Positions 43,486 to 52,971 of a stretch of 64,000 nucleotides of DNA are shown in pieces. The translations under genes were made by a program, and so were the position numbers. The DNA is from Bacillota bacterium (lineage in GTDB: Bacteria; Bacillota; Clostridia; Clostridiales; Clostridiaceae). Numbering within the stretch: the stretch's first letter is position 1; each line of letters opens with the position of its first letter. The notes beneath the pieces are model-generated. The model was not told where the DNA came from and made no database searches. It saw only the letters and a program-made list of their open reading frames with translations. The DNA lies in the NCBI GenBank assembly GCA_021781745.1, contig JAJXWH010000012.1, positions 1 through 64,000 on the forward strand, in the 5' to 3' direction.

Positions 43486-43926
43486 ATGAAGATTATGGTT
43501 ATTAATGGACCGAATCTAAATATGGTTGGAGTTAGAGAAAAAGGCATCTATGGCACAAAATCCTTTGAAGATATATGTGAATATATTAAAGAAGAAGGTA
43601 AAAAAAGAGGTCATGAAATAACATTATTCCAAAGTAATTGCGAAGGTGAAATAATTGATGAGCTTCAAAAAGCATATTTCGAAAAGTATGATGGAATAAT
43701 AATAAATCCTGGAGCTTATACGCATTATAGTTATGCAATTCATGATGCAATAAAAGGGATTAATATAGATACAGTTGAAGTACATTTATCTAATGTACAT
43801 GCAAGAGAAGAGTTTAGAGCAAAATCCGTGACTGCACCAGCATGTATAGGGCAGATGTGTGGTTTTGGAGAAAATGGTTATATATTAGCAATGAAGGCAT
43901 TAGAATTGAAAAACATGTCTAAATAG
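43486..43926 (+). CDS. aroQ: Type II 3-dehydroquinate dehydratase
   Basis: 146 residues, typical for the dodecameric type II enzyme. Motifs: NGPNLNMVGVREKGIYG with the catalytic Tyr, NPGAYTHYSYAIHDAI and EVHLSNVHAREEFR with the catalytic His. AAGGAGGGAG precedes the ATG at 43486; a TTG one codon earlier is less likely. Confidence 0.95.
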   Translation: MKIMVINGPNLNMVGVREKGIYGTKSFEDICEYIKEEGKKRGHEITLFQSNCEGEIIDELQKAYFEKYDGIIINPGAYTHYSYAIHDAIKGINIDTVEVHLSNVHAREEFRAKSVTAPACIGQMCGFGENGYILAMKALELKNMSK

Positions 43927-43941
43927 TTTATATTATATATA

Positions 43942-44056
43942 GATAAACAAAGCAAAGATATACTTCTGAAATAATGCAACACTACACAAAAGAGTACCCA
44001 TTCTTTCTAGTTGAGATATATTTCAAAAGTATAATTTAGCTCATAGTTTGTTTATC
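43942..44056. repeat. Imperfect inverted repeat between aroQ and the second aroF
   Basis: GATAAACAAA (43942-43951) matches TTTGTTTATC (44047-44056); inside, TACTTCTGAAATA matches TATTTCAAAAGTA with one mismatch. The centre has no coding frame and no T tract. It could be a palindromic insertion or a processing/attenuation structure. Confidence 0.5.
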
Positions 44057-44133
44057 ATAAAAAATATATTGTAGGATAGAAGTACAGTAGTAAAAGGAAA
44101 AAATTAAAAGAAGTAGTACAGGAGGAAAGTAAA

Positions 44134-45147
44134 ATGATAATTATTATGAACCCAAAAGCAAGTGAAGAGGATGTAAGAAAGGTAAAGGCGGTAGTTGAAT
44201 CAAAAGGATTAGAAACTCATCTTTCTAAGGGAGACACATACTACATAGTAGGGGCTGTAGGAGATACATCCGTATTAGATCCTAAGAAATTACAAGTACT
44301 TAAAGGTGTAGATAGAGTAATGAAGGTTCAAGAACCTTTTAAGAAGGCAAATAGAATATTTAAGCCAGAAGATACTGTAGTTAACGTTGAAGGATCAATA
44401 ATTGGCGGCGGAAAGCTTGGAATAATGGCAGGGCCATGTTCAGTAGAAAGTGAAGAGCAAATTGTTGAAGTTGCTAAAAGAGTAAAGGCAGCAGGAGCTA
44501 ACTTTTTAAGAGGAGGAGCATTTAAACCAAGAACTTCACCTTATAGTTTCCAGGGATTAGAGCTTGAAGGTTTAAAACTTTTAAAGGTTGCAAAACAAGA
44601 AACAGGACTTCCTATAGTAACTGAACTTATGTCTACAGATTACTTGGATACTTTTGTTGAAGAAGTAGACATGATTCAAATCGGTGCTAGAAACATGCAA
44701 AACTTTGATTTATTAAAACAAATTGGAAAGACTAAAACTCCAATATTATTAAAAAGAGGCTTATCTGCAACTATAGAAGAATGGCTTATGTCAGCAGAAT
44801 ACATTATGGCTGGCGGAAATGAAAATGTAATTCTTTGTGAAAGAGGAGTACGAACTTTCGAAACAATTACAAGAAATACATTAGATTTACAAGCAGTTCC
44901 GGTAGTAAAGAGATTATCACACTTACCTATAATTGTTGATCCAAGCCATGCTGGAGGATATGCATACTTAGTAGAACCAATGGCTAAGGCAGCAATTATG
45001 TCAGGAGCAGATGGACTTATGATAGAAGTACATAATGATCCTGAAAACGCGTTAAGTGATGGACAACAATCACTTACACCAGATCAATTTGATGTATTAA
45101 TGAATAAGGTTAAGGCAGTAGCTAAGATCGAAGATAAAGAAATTTAA
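44134..45147 (+). CDS. aroF: Second DAHP synthase
   Basis: 337 residues, a close relative of the enzyme at 36096 with the same regulatory N-domain and barrel motifs (AGPCSVESEEQ, LRGGAFKPRTSPY, DPSHAGGY). The paralogues differ in the N-domain, where effectors bind in this class, so they may respond to different aromatic amino acids. AGGAGG precedes the ATG. It sits just before tyrA, suggesting a tyrosine-side copy. Confidence 0.93.
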   Translation: MIIIMNPKASEEDVRKVKAVVESKGLETHLSKGDTYYIVGAVGDTSVLDPKKLQVLKGVDRVMKVQEPFKKANRIFKPEDTVVNVEGSIIGGGKLGIMAGPCSVESEEQIVEVAKRVKAAGANFLRGGAFKPRTSPYSFQGLELEGLKLLKVAKQETGLPIVTELMSTDYLDTFVEEVDMIQIGARNMQNFDLLKQIGKTKTPILLKRGLSATIEEWLMSAEYIMAGGNENVILCERGVRTFETITRNTLDLQAVPVVKRLSHLPIIVDPSHAGGYAYLVEPMAKAAIMSGADGLMIEVHNDPENALSDGQQSLTPDQFDVLMNKVKAVAKIEDKEI

Positions 45148-45266
45148 ATAAATATAAAAGCAAAATAATAACTTTAAGGTGTTAGTGGATATTTTGCATT
45201 TTCTGTGAAATACACGCACACCTCTTTATTATTCGTTCTATATGTTTTGATAAAGGAGCTATTAAT

Positions 45267-46100
45267 ATGAGAATAGTAGTTGTGGGTCTTGGAGTAATTG
45301 GAGGATCATTTACTATGGCTTTAAAAGAAGCTGGGTATGATGATGTCTATGGAATAGATATTAATGAAGAGTCTCTAGATAAAGCTAAAAAACTTGGATT
45401 AATAAAAGATGGTTTTACGAATGGTCAGGAAATAATTAAAAGTGCAGATTTTATAATCATTTCTCTGTATCCTAGGTTAGTTAAGCAATTTATAGTAGAT
45501 AATAAAGATGATTTTAAAGATGGTGCTGTAATAACAGATGCAACTGGAATTAAAAAAATGTTTATTGAAGATATTGTGAATATATTACCAGAAAATATTG
45601 ATTTTGTATTTGGTCATCCAATGGCGGGAAGAGAAAAAAAAGGAATAGATTTTGCAAGTAGTCAAGTTTTCAAAAATGCAAATTATATAATAACACCGGT
45701 AGTTAGAAATAAAGAAGAAAACTTAAAAATGATAGAAGATTTAGCTTATAAAATTGGATTTAAAAGAGTTAGAAGAATAAGTCCTGAGCATCATGATGAG
45801 ATGATAGGTTATACAAGTCAGCTTCCACATTCTTTAGCTGTTGCTTTAGTGAATAGTGATGTGGAAGGAAGAGAAACAGGTAGTTTTATCGGAGATAGTT
45901 ATAGAGATTTAACGAGAATAGCAAATATTAATGAAGACCTTTGGAGTGAGCTTTTCCTGGGAAATAAGGAGAATTTGCTCACAAGCATAGAAAATTTTGA
46001 AACTGAGTTGGATAAAATAAAACACGCTATAGAAAATGACGATACAGAAGAATTAAAAGAATTATTTATTAAATCTACAAAAAGAAGAGAAAAGCTATAA
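45267..46100 (+). CDS. tyrA: Prephenate dehydrogenase
   Basis: 277 residues. Oxidatively decarboxylates prephenate for tyrosine synthesis. NAD loop GLGVIGGSF at residue 6, GHPMAGREKKGI with the catalytic His, TSQLPHSLAVAL. No C-terminal ACT domain, unlike some homologues. AAGGAG precedes the ATG. Last gene of the aromatic operon. Confidence 0.94.
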   Translation: MRIVVVGLGVIGGSFTMALKEAGYDDVYGIDINEESLDKAKKLGLIKDGFTNGQEIIKSADFIIISLYPRLVKQFIVDNKDDFKDGAVITDATGIKKMFIEDIVNILPENIDFVFGHPMAGREKKGIDFASSQVFKNANYIITPVVRNKEENLKMIEDLAYKIGFKRVRRISPEHHDEMIGYTSQLPHSLAVALVNSDVEGRETGSFIGDSYRDLTRIANINEDLWSELFLGNKENLLTSIENFETELDKIKHAIENDDTEELKELFIKSTKRREKL

Positions 46101-46109
46101 AAGAAGAAA

Positions 46110-46152
46110 AAAGAGATTTTGCTATCAGAAGAAGATAATGAAATCTCTTTTG
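46110..46152 (+). terminator. Terminator of the aromatic operon
   Basis: An 11-bp perfect stem AAAAGAGATTT / AAATCTCTTTT with a 21-base loop, ten bases after tyrA. Confidence 0.75.
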
Positions 46153-46304
46153 ACATTATATGGATAAATTTAAAAAAGTTAATAAATAGTTACTTTTTTC
46201 CTTTGAAGTTGAATTATTTGAAAAATGAATTTATAGTTTAATTATGATTATTATACATAACTTATAACATTGATATAGCAGATAAGAACTATGGGGGAAT
46301 TAAG

Positions 46305-48062
46305 GTGACAAAGAAAAAAATAATAGTAACAGAGGCATTTGTTGTCGGCATACTCGCTTTAATATTTATATATATGTATTTATTTAAAATATATAGTGTG
46401 AAAGCATTAGATATACCATGCCCGCAAGATTTGGCCGTTCCAACTTTGGCTTACGATGATAGCAGCATTACTTTGGTATGGCATAAACCGGATGACTACA
46501 AGGATATTACAAATTATAATATTTACATGAATGGAAAGCTTATAGGAAGTGCTAATGACAATAAAAATTCAAGAGCTAAGCCATTTTTTGATAGTTTTTA
46601 TAATGATTCAAGCAATAGCTCAGCTGTAAAAATTAGTATGCATAATTATATAGTTTCTGGTCTTAATCCAGATACATCATATAGTTTTACAGTGAGAGCC
46701 ATTGATAGTAAAGGAAAAGAATCAAAGGACAGTAATCAAGTAGTTCAAAAAACAACTAAAACACCAGAAATATTTGATGTTACTAAATACGGTGCTATTG
46801 GTGATGGAGATACTTTAGATACAAATGCAATTCAAAAGGCTATAGATTCTTGTACTCAAGGTGGGAAGGTATTAATTCCAGAAGGAAAAACTTTTAAAAC
46901 AGGAGCTATTTGGTTAAAAGGAGATATGATTCTTGAAGTTGATGGAAAACTTTTGGGATCGGAAAATCCAGAAGATTATATGAGTAAAGATAAAGATTCT
47001 TCAAAAAGTAATGCTCTTGTCAATGCATCAGGGGACAATAATAGTGAAAATCTAAAAATTATAGGTAGTGGAGTAATTGATGGCAATGGATGGAAGCAAG
47101 GAAAGGTAGATTCTTCAACTAATTTTCCGAATTCGTTGAAAAGCAGCCTACAGACTGTTTCGGAAAATGGTATTCTTGCAGCTAATCAGTATAATTTGAG
47201 CAAGTCTAAGAGTCTTTCAGATACTGAGGCTTATGGTACAAGATCTAACTTGATATCAATAAGTAATATAAATAATGTTTATTATGGAGGCGGTCTTTCA
47301 CTTGTAAATCCCAGTCAGCATACAATTTCTAGTAGTGGATGCACCAATGTTGTATTGAACGGTATCATAATTAAAACATTTGACTGCAATAATGCTGATG
47401 GAATTGATTTTGATTCTAAAGGATTAACTGTAATGAATAGTGTTTTTGATACAGGGGATGACGATATAAACTTCACAGCTGGAAAAGGAGCAGATGCTGA
47501 AAAAAACCGTAATCCTGTAGCCAATGTTTGGGTGTTTGATAATTACTTTGGTCGTGGACATGGTGCAGTTGTAGCTGGAAGTAATACAGCAGCATGGATA
47601 GAGAATATACTAGCAGAGGATAATATTATGAATGGCACTGCTGCAGGTCTACGTTGTAAAACAGCCCCAGAAACTGGAGGGGGTGCAAAAGATATTGTAT
47701 TTAGGGATTCTGACCTTAAAAATATATCAGATGGAGAGGGAGAACCATTTGTATTTACATCGAATTATTCTAATAGCACTGCAACAGATACATTTAAGCC
47801 GGCCCTACATTTACCACAATTTAAACATATATTTATTTCAAATTGTAGTGTTGAGGGAGCTAAAGGTAACGCTATCTTTGTAGCTGGATTAAAAGATTCC
47901 CCTCATACGGACATACATTTTGAAAATGTAGTATTTAAAAATACAAAATCAGCTAAAATAGACTATATGACTGATAGTACATTTAAAAATGTAGTATTTG
48001 AGACTAGTATAAAGGATCCATGGGATATAACAAATTCTAAAGGGCTTTCCTTTGGAAATTAG
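46305..48062 (+). CDS. GH28 glycoside hydrolase (polygalacturonase-like) with Fn3 domain
   Basis: 585 residues. One N-terminal membrane span or uncleaved signal (about residues 11-30), a fibronectin type III domain (about 42-150) and a right-handed beta-helix of family GH28. All GH28 motifs are visible: NADGID at 363-368 (family N-T-D), Asp385-Asp386 in GDDD, the His of GHG at 419 and the R-x-K at 450-452. It should cleave galacturonan-type pectin, probably at the cell surface. GTG start with GGGGG seven bases before it. Stands before the ABC importer region; whether its products enter by that importer is unknown. Confidence 0.88.
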   Translation: MTKKKIIVTEAFVVGILALIFIYMYLFKIYSVKALDIPCPQDLAVPTLAYDDSSITLVWHKPDDYKDITNYNIYMNGKLIGSANDNKNSRAKPFFDSFYNDSSNSSAVKISMHNYIVSGLNPDTSYSFTVRAIDSKGKESKDSNQVVQKTTKTPEIFDVTKYGAIGDGDTLDTNAIQKAIDSCTQGGKVLIPEGKTFKTGAIWLKGDMILEVDGKLLGSENPEDYMSKDKDSSKSNALVNASGDNNSENLKIIGSGVIDGNGWKQGKVDSSTNFPNSLKSSLQTVSENGILAANQYNLSKSKSLSDTEAYGTRSNLISISNINNVYYGGGLSLVNPSQHTISSSGCTNVVLNGIIIKTFDCNNADGIDFDSKGLTVMNSVFDTGDDDINFTAGKGADAEKNRNPVANVWVFDNYFGRGHGAVVAGSNTAAWIENILAEDNIMNGTAAGLRCKTAPETGGGAKDIVFRDSDLKNISDGEGEPFVFTSNYSNSTATDTFKPALHLPQFKHIFISNCSVEGAKGNAIFVAGLKDSPHTDIHFENVVFKNTKSAKIDYMTDSTFKNVVFETSIKDPWDITNSKGLSFGN

Positions 48063-48243
48063 GATTTTAATATTATATATTATTTAAGTAAAGAATAAGA
48101 AGAAAATTAAGTTCTTTTGAGAAAACTATGCATATATAAAGATAGTATTTAACTATATATGTATAGTTTATATTTCTAAATAAGTACTAAGGCGTTTATA
48201 ATAGCAATTATATAAGAAGTAGATTGGTAAAATTAACTTTCCG

Positions 48244-48404
48244 TTGAGAAAATGTTTAGAATAGAGTATAATTATATTAAAAAGTAAGGTCTTTTCGATA
48301 TAAATATCATATTATTATTTCAAAACCTGAGAATTTATTATTTTTAATCTTGTATGAATTAGAAAACAATGATATATTATATATATCCTTAAGATTAACG
48401 TTAA
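48244..48404 (+). promoter_or_regulatory. Promoters and LacI-type operator before the ABC ATPase gene
   Basis: The 400-base gap holds TTGAGA-17-TATAAT at 48244-48272 and TTGTAT-17-TATATT at 48350-48378. The palindrome TTAACGTTAA at 48395-48404 lies just downstream of the second one, where a repressor would block it. Similar sequence is at the solute-binding-protein promoter. Confidence 0.65.
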
Positions 48405-48466
48405 CCTAAAATAATAAATAATTTAAGAAATTGATAATAACAATTAAGTTAATGAGGAGGCAGAAT

Positions 48467-49579
48467 ATGGCTGGTATTTCACTGAAAAATATAGAGAAAA
48501 CTTATCCTGGAAATGTAACCGTTGTAAAGGGATTGAATTTAGAAATTAATGATGGAGAGTTTGTTGTTCTTGTAGGTCCTTCAGGGTGTGGAAAATCTAC
48601 TACGTTAAGAATGATTGCAGGGCTAGAGGATATAAGCAGTGGAGAATTGTATATTGGAGATAGATTAGTTAATGAGGTATCACCAAAGGATAGAGATATA
48701 TCAATGGTATTCCAAAATTATGCGTTATACCCTCACATGACAGTATATAAAAATATTGGATTTGGTTTAAATTTACGCAAATTTGATAAGAAACTTATAG
48801 ATAAAAGAACTAGAGAAGTTGCTAAAATATTAGATATTGAACATTTACTTAACCGTAAGCCTAAGGAACTTTCAGGAGGTCAAAGGCAGCGTGTAGCTTT
48901 AGGACGAGCTATGGTTCGTGAACCGTCTGTATTTCTTTTGGATGAACCTCTTTCTAATTTAGATGCAAAGCTTCGTGCTGAAATGAGAGGTGAGATAACT
49001 AAGCTTCATAGAAGATTAGGTATTACATTCGTATATGTTACTCATGACCAAATAGAGGCTATGACTATGGGTGACAGAATTGTAGTTATGAAAGATGGAT
49101 ACATACAACAAATGGATACACCAATGGCTTTATATGAAACACCAAGCAATCAATTTGTTGCTGGATTTATTGGATCTCCACAAATGAATTTTATAGATTC
49201 TAAAATCGAAAGGAAAGAAAATAAGTATTATGTTAACTTTAATAAGTATAGTATTCTAATTCCTGAATTTAAGGGAGGAGAAGAAACCTTTGAATCATAT
49301 GTAGGAAAAAATGTTGTTCTCGGAGTAAGACCGGAACATGTATATATCGAGAAAGAAGCAGTAGAAAATCATAAGGATAGTGTAATTAATACTAAAGTAG
49401 TTCTTAATGAGTTAATGGGTGCAGAAGTATATTTACATGTTAATTGTGATGACAAAAAAATTACTTTACGTGCTTCAGCCAATACAACTTTAGAGCCAGA
49501 AGAATCAATTAATGTAGCTATTGATGAAGGCAAAATTCATTTATTTGATAAAGAAACAGGAATGACCATTTGTAATTAA
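48467..49579 (+). CDS. Sugar ABC importer ATPase (MsmK/UgpC type)
   Basis: 370 residues. Walker A GPSGCGKST, signature LSGGQRQRVALGRAMVREP, Walker B VFLLDEP, H-loop VTHDQIEA, and the C-terminal regulatory OB-type domain (VLGVRPEH) typical of MalK/MsmX/UgpC ATPases, which often serve several sugar importers. The ATG at 48467 has AGGAGG seven bases before it. It is separated from the permease genes by a DUF624 gene. Confidence 0.92.
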   Translation: MAGISLKNIEKTYPGNVTVVKGLNLEINDGEFVVLVGPSGCGKSTTLRMIAGLEDISSGELYIGDRLVNEVSPKDRDISMVFQNYALYPHMTVYKNIGFGLNLRKFDKKLIDKRTREVAKILDIEHLLNRKPKELSGGQRQRVALGRAMVREPSVFLLDEPLSNLDAKLRAEMRGEITKLHRRLGITFVYVTHDQIEAMTMGDRIVVMKDGYIQQMDTPMALYETPSNQFVAGFIGSPQMNFIDSKIERKENKYYVNFNKYSILIPEFKGGEETFESYVGKNVVLGVRPEHVYIEKEAVENHKDSVINTKVVLNELMGAEVYLHVNCDDKKITLRASANTTLEPEESINVAIDEGKIHLFDKETGMTICN

Positions 49580-49831
49580 TTTATAAGTAAAAGGAATGAT
49601 TGTGGATATAATATAAACTAAAGAAATTAATAAAGTAGATTAATATTAATTTAATCAAGTTAAAGTCGTAATTTTGCAAAAGTTAATTAGTTTTTTAGTT
49701 AAAAAACTTAAAATAAATGATATAATATTAAGCGAAATTATGGCTTTAATTTATATAAAGTTAGTTAATAAAATTTAAAAATAGAGTTACTGGTTAAGGA
49801 AAGTAGACGAATTATTTGTGGAGATGTGATT

Positions 49832-50536
49832 ATGAGATTTTTTTTATTTAATTACAATAAGGAAGGACCGGGGGTTTCTAAGGATGCACCGCCAAAAGAA
49901 GGATTAGCTTTATTTTGGGATATATTTGCACGTGAATTTACATCACTTATTAAATTGAATCTGATTTTTATAGTTAGCTGTATTCCTATTATTACAATTG
50001 GTCCTGCAATTGGAGCTATGACATCTGTTACAATGAAGATGGTACAGGATAAACCTTCTGATTTATATTATGATTTTAAAGAGGCATTTAAGAAGAATTG
50101 GAAATCATCTTTTCTTATTTGGATCTTATCAATTATATTATTAGCGCTGCTTGGGAAAGCGCTGGCATTTTGTATTGCGTCAGAAGCGTTAATTTATAAT
50201 ATAATAATTTCAATTTTGATTATAGCAGGTATACTAATAGGTATTTGGTTGATATACATATACCCAATGAGTGTAAGTATAGATTTACCCCTAAGGACGG
50301 TAGTTAAGAATTCGTTCTTACTAAGCCTTGCATATATTAAATACTCTTTTTTAACATTAATATTATGCATGGCATTAATTGAAGCAAGTATTATATTCCT
50401 TCCGTTCACTATACCAATTATGTTCTTTTTCACATTTTCATTTGTAAGTTTTTTAAGCAGCTTTTGTGCTTGGCATGGAATAAAGAAGCATATACTAAAG
50501 TTTTCGAATGATGAGGATGGAAACAATATGATATAA
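49832..50536 (+). CDS. YesL-like DUF624 membrane protein
   Basis: About 234 residues with five or six membrane spans, starting with a short charged head (KEGPGVSKDAPPKEGLALFW). The pattern matches the DUF624/YesL proteins that accompany sugar ABC importers in Firmicutes; their function is unproven. The ATG at 49832 has GGAG eight bases upstream. It lies just before the promoter of the solute-binding-protein gene. Confidence 0.82.
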   Translation: MRFFLFNYNKEGPGVSKDAPPKEGLALFWDIFAREFTSLIKLNLIFIVSCIPIITIGPAIGAMTSVTMKMVQDKPSDLYYDFKEAFKKNWKSSFLIWILSIILLALLGKALAFCIASEALIYNIIISILIIAGILIGIWLIYIYPMSVSIDLPLRTVVKNSFLLSLAYIKYSFLTLILCMALIEASIIFLPFTIPIMFFFTFSFVSFLSSFCAWHGIKKHILKFSNDEDGNNMI

Positions 50537-50575
50537 CATAAGCATATAAAGACATGATATTTTTTGAAAAAGTAA

Positions 50576-50626
50576 TTGACAACGATTTAATAAAGAGATA
50601 TACTAAAAATGGTTAAACGTTAACTT
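50576..50626 (+). promoter_or_regulatory. Promoter and LacI-type operator of the sugar ABC operon
   Basis: TTGACA (50576-50581), 17 bases, TATACT (50599-50604), then the palindrome GTTAA-ACG-TTAAC at 50612-50624 at the expected transcription start. A LacI-family regulator is encoded downstream at 55320. Confidence 0.8.
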
Positions 50627-50652
50627 AAAATTTAAGAAGAGGGGTATGAAAA

Positions 50653-51936
50653 ATGAAAATACGTAGACAATTAGCATTATTACTAGCGAGTGCAGTAGCT
50701 ATTGGATCATTAACTGGTTGTGGTAGCAGCACTAGTTCATCAGGAAAAAGCGATGGAAAATCAGGTGGGACTATTACAGTTTTAACACATAGAACAGATA
50801 TGGATGACGTATTCAAAAAATATAAAGCAGATTTTGAATCACAACACCCTGGAGTAACAGTTAATTTTGAATCATTAAATGATTACCAAAATACAATGAA
50901 TACTAGAATGGGAACAGAAGACTATGGTGACGTTTTAATGCTTCCTGCAAACATAACTAAAAATCAATATAAAGATTATTATGAACCAATAGGAACTAGG
51001 GATGAACTTAAAGGTAAATATGATTTCCTTGACAATGCAGATGTAGATGGAACTGTTTATGGTTTAGCAACTGGAGCTAATGCTAATGGTTTTCTTTACA
51101 ATGAAAAGGTTTTTAAAGAAGCTGGAATTACAAAAACTCCAACAACACCTGAGGAATTTATGGCTGATTTAAAAGCTATAAAAGAAAAGACGTCTGCAAT
51201 TCCTTTATATACTAATTATAAAGATGATTGGGCATTAACTAACTGGACAGCAGCGCAACTAGTTAACGCATCAGGTGATGTAGATTATCCAAATAAAATG
51301 ATTTATGACAAAAATGTATTTGGACAAGGTCAACCTCTTTATACATCATTAAAGATGTTAAATGATGCAGTGGCTAATAAATTAGTTGAGCAAGATCCTA
51401 TGACAACAGATTGGGAAACTTCAAAGCAAATGATGGCTGATGGTAAAATAGGTATAATGGCTTTAGGATCATGGGCGGTTGGTCAAATAAAGGCTAAATC
51501 TAAAACACCTGATGATATTAAATTTATGGCAACACCTATATCGCACGATGGAAAACAAGTTATGCAAATTGCACCAGATTACATGATGGGTGTAAATGTC
51601 CATAGTAAAAATAAAGAAGTTGCAAAAGAATTTGTAAAATATTTCGTGGAAAAATATCCAAACGATTCTAATATGGTTTCTTCACTTGTAGGGGCAAAAT
51701 TACCTGACTTCTTATCAGGATCAGGTGCAACATTAGTACAACAAAAAATGGGTACTACGCAAATGGCTACTGATTTAGATAAAGTACAAAAAGAATCATT
51801 AATTAACCTTAACGATAGCAAATGGGTTAAAACTGTTATTGAAATTGGATTAGGTAATGGTAAGCAAACTTTTGATGAATATATGGCTTCATTAAATAAG
51901 AGTTGGGCTACTGGAGTAGACTCAATCGGTAAATAG
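50653..51936 (+). CDS. Sugar ABC importer solute-binding lipoprotein
   Basis: 427 residues. A signal peptide ends in the lipobox LTGC (Cys about residue 23), followed by a Ser/Gly linker and a type I extracellular solute-binding fold (ITVLTHRTDMDDVFKKY, GLATGANANGFLYNEKVF, MMADGKIGIMALGSWAVGQ). It should capture an oligosaccharide for the two permeases encoded next. Expressed from the promoter at 50576 and followed by a hairpin at 51960 that would favour higher output of this gene. Confidence 0.92.
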   Translation: MKIRRQLALLLASAVAIGSLTGCGSSTSSSGKSDGKSGGTITVLTHRTDMDDVFKKYKADFESQHPGVTVNFESLNDYQNTMNTRMGTEDYGDVLMLPANITKNQYKDYYEPIGTRDELKGKYDFLDNADVDGTVYGLATGANANGFLYNEKVFKEAGITKTPTTPEEFMADLKAIKEKTSAIPLYTNYKDDWALTNWTAAQLVNASGDVDYPNKMIYDKNVFGQGQPLYTSLKMLNDAVANKLVEQDPMTTDWETSKQMMADGKIGIMALGSWAVGQIKAKSKTPDDIKFMATPISHDGKQVMQIAPDYMMGVNVHSKNKEVAKEFVKYFVEKYPNDSNMVSSLVGAKLPDFLSGSGATLVQQKMGTTQMATDLDKVQKESLINLNDSKWVKTVIEIGLGNGKQTFDEYMASLNKSWATGVDSIGK

Positions 51937-51959
51937 TTTTATGTAATTGTGTGATTGTT

Positions 51960-51996
51960 AAAAGGCGATATTAATTGTGTATGGATATCGCCTTTT
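51960..51996 (+). terminator. Intercistronic terminator/stabilising hairpin
   Basis: A perfect 12-bp stem AAAAGGCGATAT / ATATCGCCTTTT with a 13-base loop lies between the binding-protein and permease genes. Partial termination here would keep the binding protein in excess over the permeases. Confidence 0.75.
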
Positions 51997-52022
51997 CAAA
52001 TTAAGAGTAAAGGAGTGTTAAT

Positions 52023-52967
52023 ATGACAACAAATGCTGAAACAAATACACAAGTAACAGCTGGCACTAATAATTCAAAGAATAAACTTAGTTTCTCTTCA
52101 TTACCTTATAAGAAGCAAAAGATTATAATTTCAGTATTATTTTTAATGGTACCAGTAACTTTATTGGTTGTATTTACCTATTTGCCAGCAATAGCAATGG
52201 CTGGATATAGTTTCACTGATTGGGATGGTATTACTAAGACTAAAGATTTTGTAGGTCTAAAAAATTATAAGCTTATAATGAGTGATATTAAATATTTCAC
52301 ACCACTGTTTGTAAGTTTTTATTACTTCGTTGCATCCTTTATTCAAATTGGATTAGGTATTATAATAGCATATCTAGTTTCTTTTGGATGTAAATTTTCA
52401 AATTTATTTAAAGGTGTATACTTCTTTCCATCATTAATAAATAGTGTTGCTATAAGTTTTGTATTCGTATTTTTCTTCCAACCGGATAGTACTTTAGATA
52501 CTGTACTAAAGATGCTTGGATTAGGAGGATTTATACACTATTGGTTACAAGACCAAGGAATCATTAATATATCATTGGCTTTTGTTTCAGTATGGAGATA
52601 TATTGGGTATAATATTGTAATGTTCTCAGCAGCGATGGCTTCTATTTCATCAGATATCTTGGAAGCAGCAAGAGTAGATGGAGCTAACAAATTACAACAG
52701 TTAAGGTATATAATAATCCCAGGTATTTCAACAATTCTAGGATTACAATTATTCTTATCCCTTACTGGAGCATTATCAGCATTTGAAACACCATATATTA
52801 TGACTGGCGGTGGAAATGGAAGTATGACTTTCATAATTCAAACTGTACAATATGCATTCCAAAATCATAGAGTTGGACTTGCTTCAGCAATGGCAATGGT
52901 ATTATTGGCAATGTGTATAATTATCACTAGCATACAAAATGCAGTTATGAAAAAGAAAGGAATGTAA
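52023..52967 (+). CDS. Sugar ABC importer permease (MalF/UgpA type)
   Basis: 314 residues, six membrane spans, a hydrophilic Asn/Thr-rich head, and the EAA loop in EAARVDGANKLQQLRYIIIPG that docks on the ATPase. TAAAGGAGTG precedes the ATG. Four bases separate it from the second permease gene. Confidence 0.92.
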   Translation: MTTNAETNTQVTAGTNNSKNKLSFSSLPYKKQKIIISVLFLMVPVTLLVVFTYLPAIAMAGYSFTDWDGITKTKDFVGLKNYKLIMSDIKYFTPLFVSFYYFVASFIQIGLGIIIAYLVSFGCKFSNLFKGVYFFPSLINSVAISFVFVFFFQPDSTLDTVLKMLGLGGFIHYWLQDQGIINISLAFVSVWRYIGYNIVMFSAAMASISSDILEAARVDGANKLQQLRYIIIPGISTILGLQLFLSLTGALSAFETPYIMTGGGNGSMTFIIQTVQYAFQNHRVGLASAMAMVLLAMCIIITSIQNAVMKKKGM

Positions 52968-52971
52968 GAGT

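Noticed and set aside
43942..44056. A second aromatic leader peptide before the second DAHP synthase
   Set aside because: No short frame with a ribosome site and aromatic codons is present, and no T tract follows the inverted repeat.
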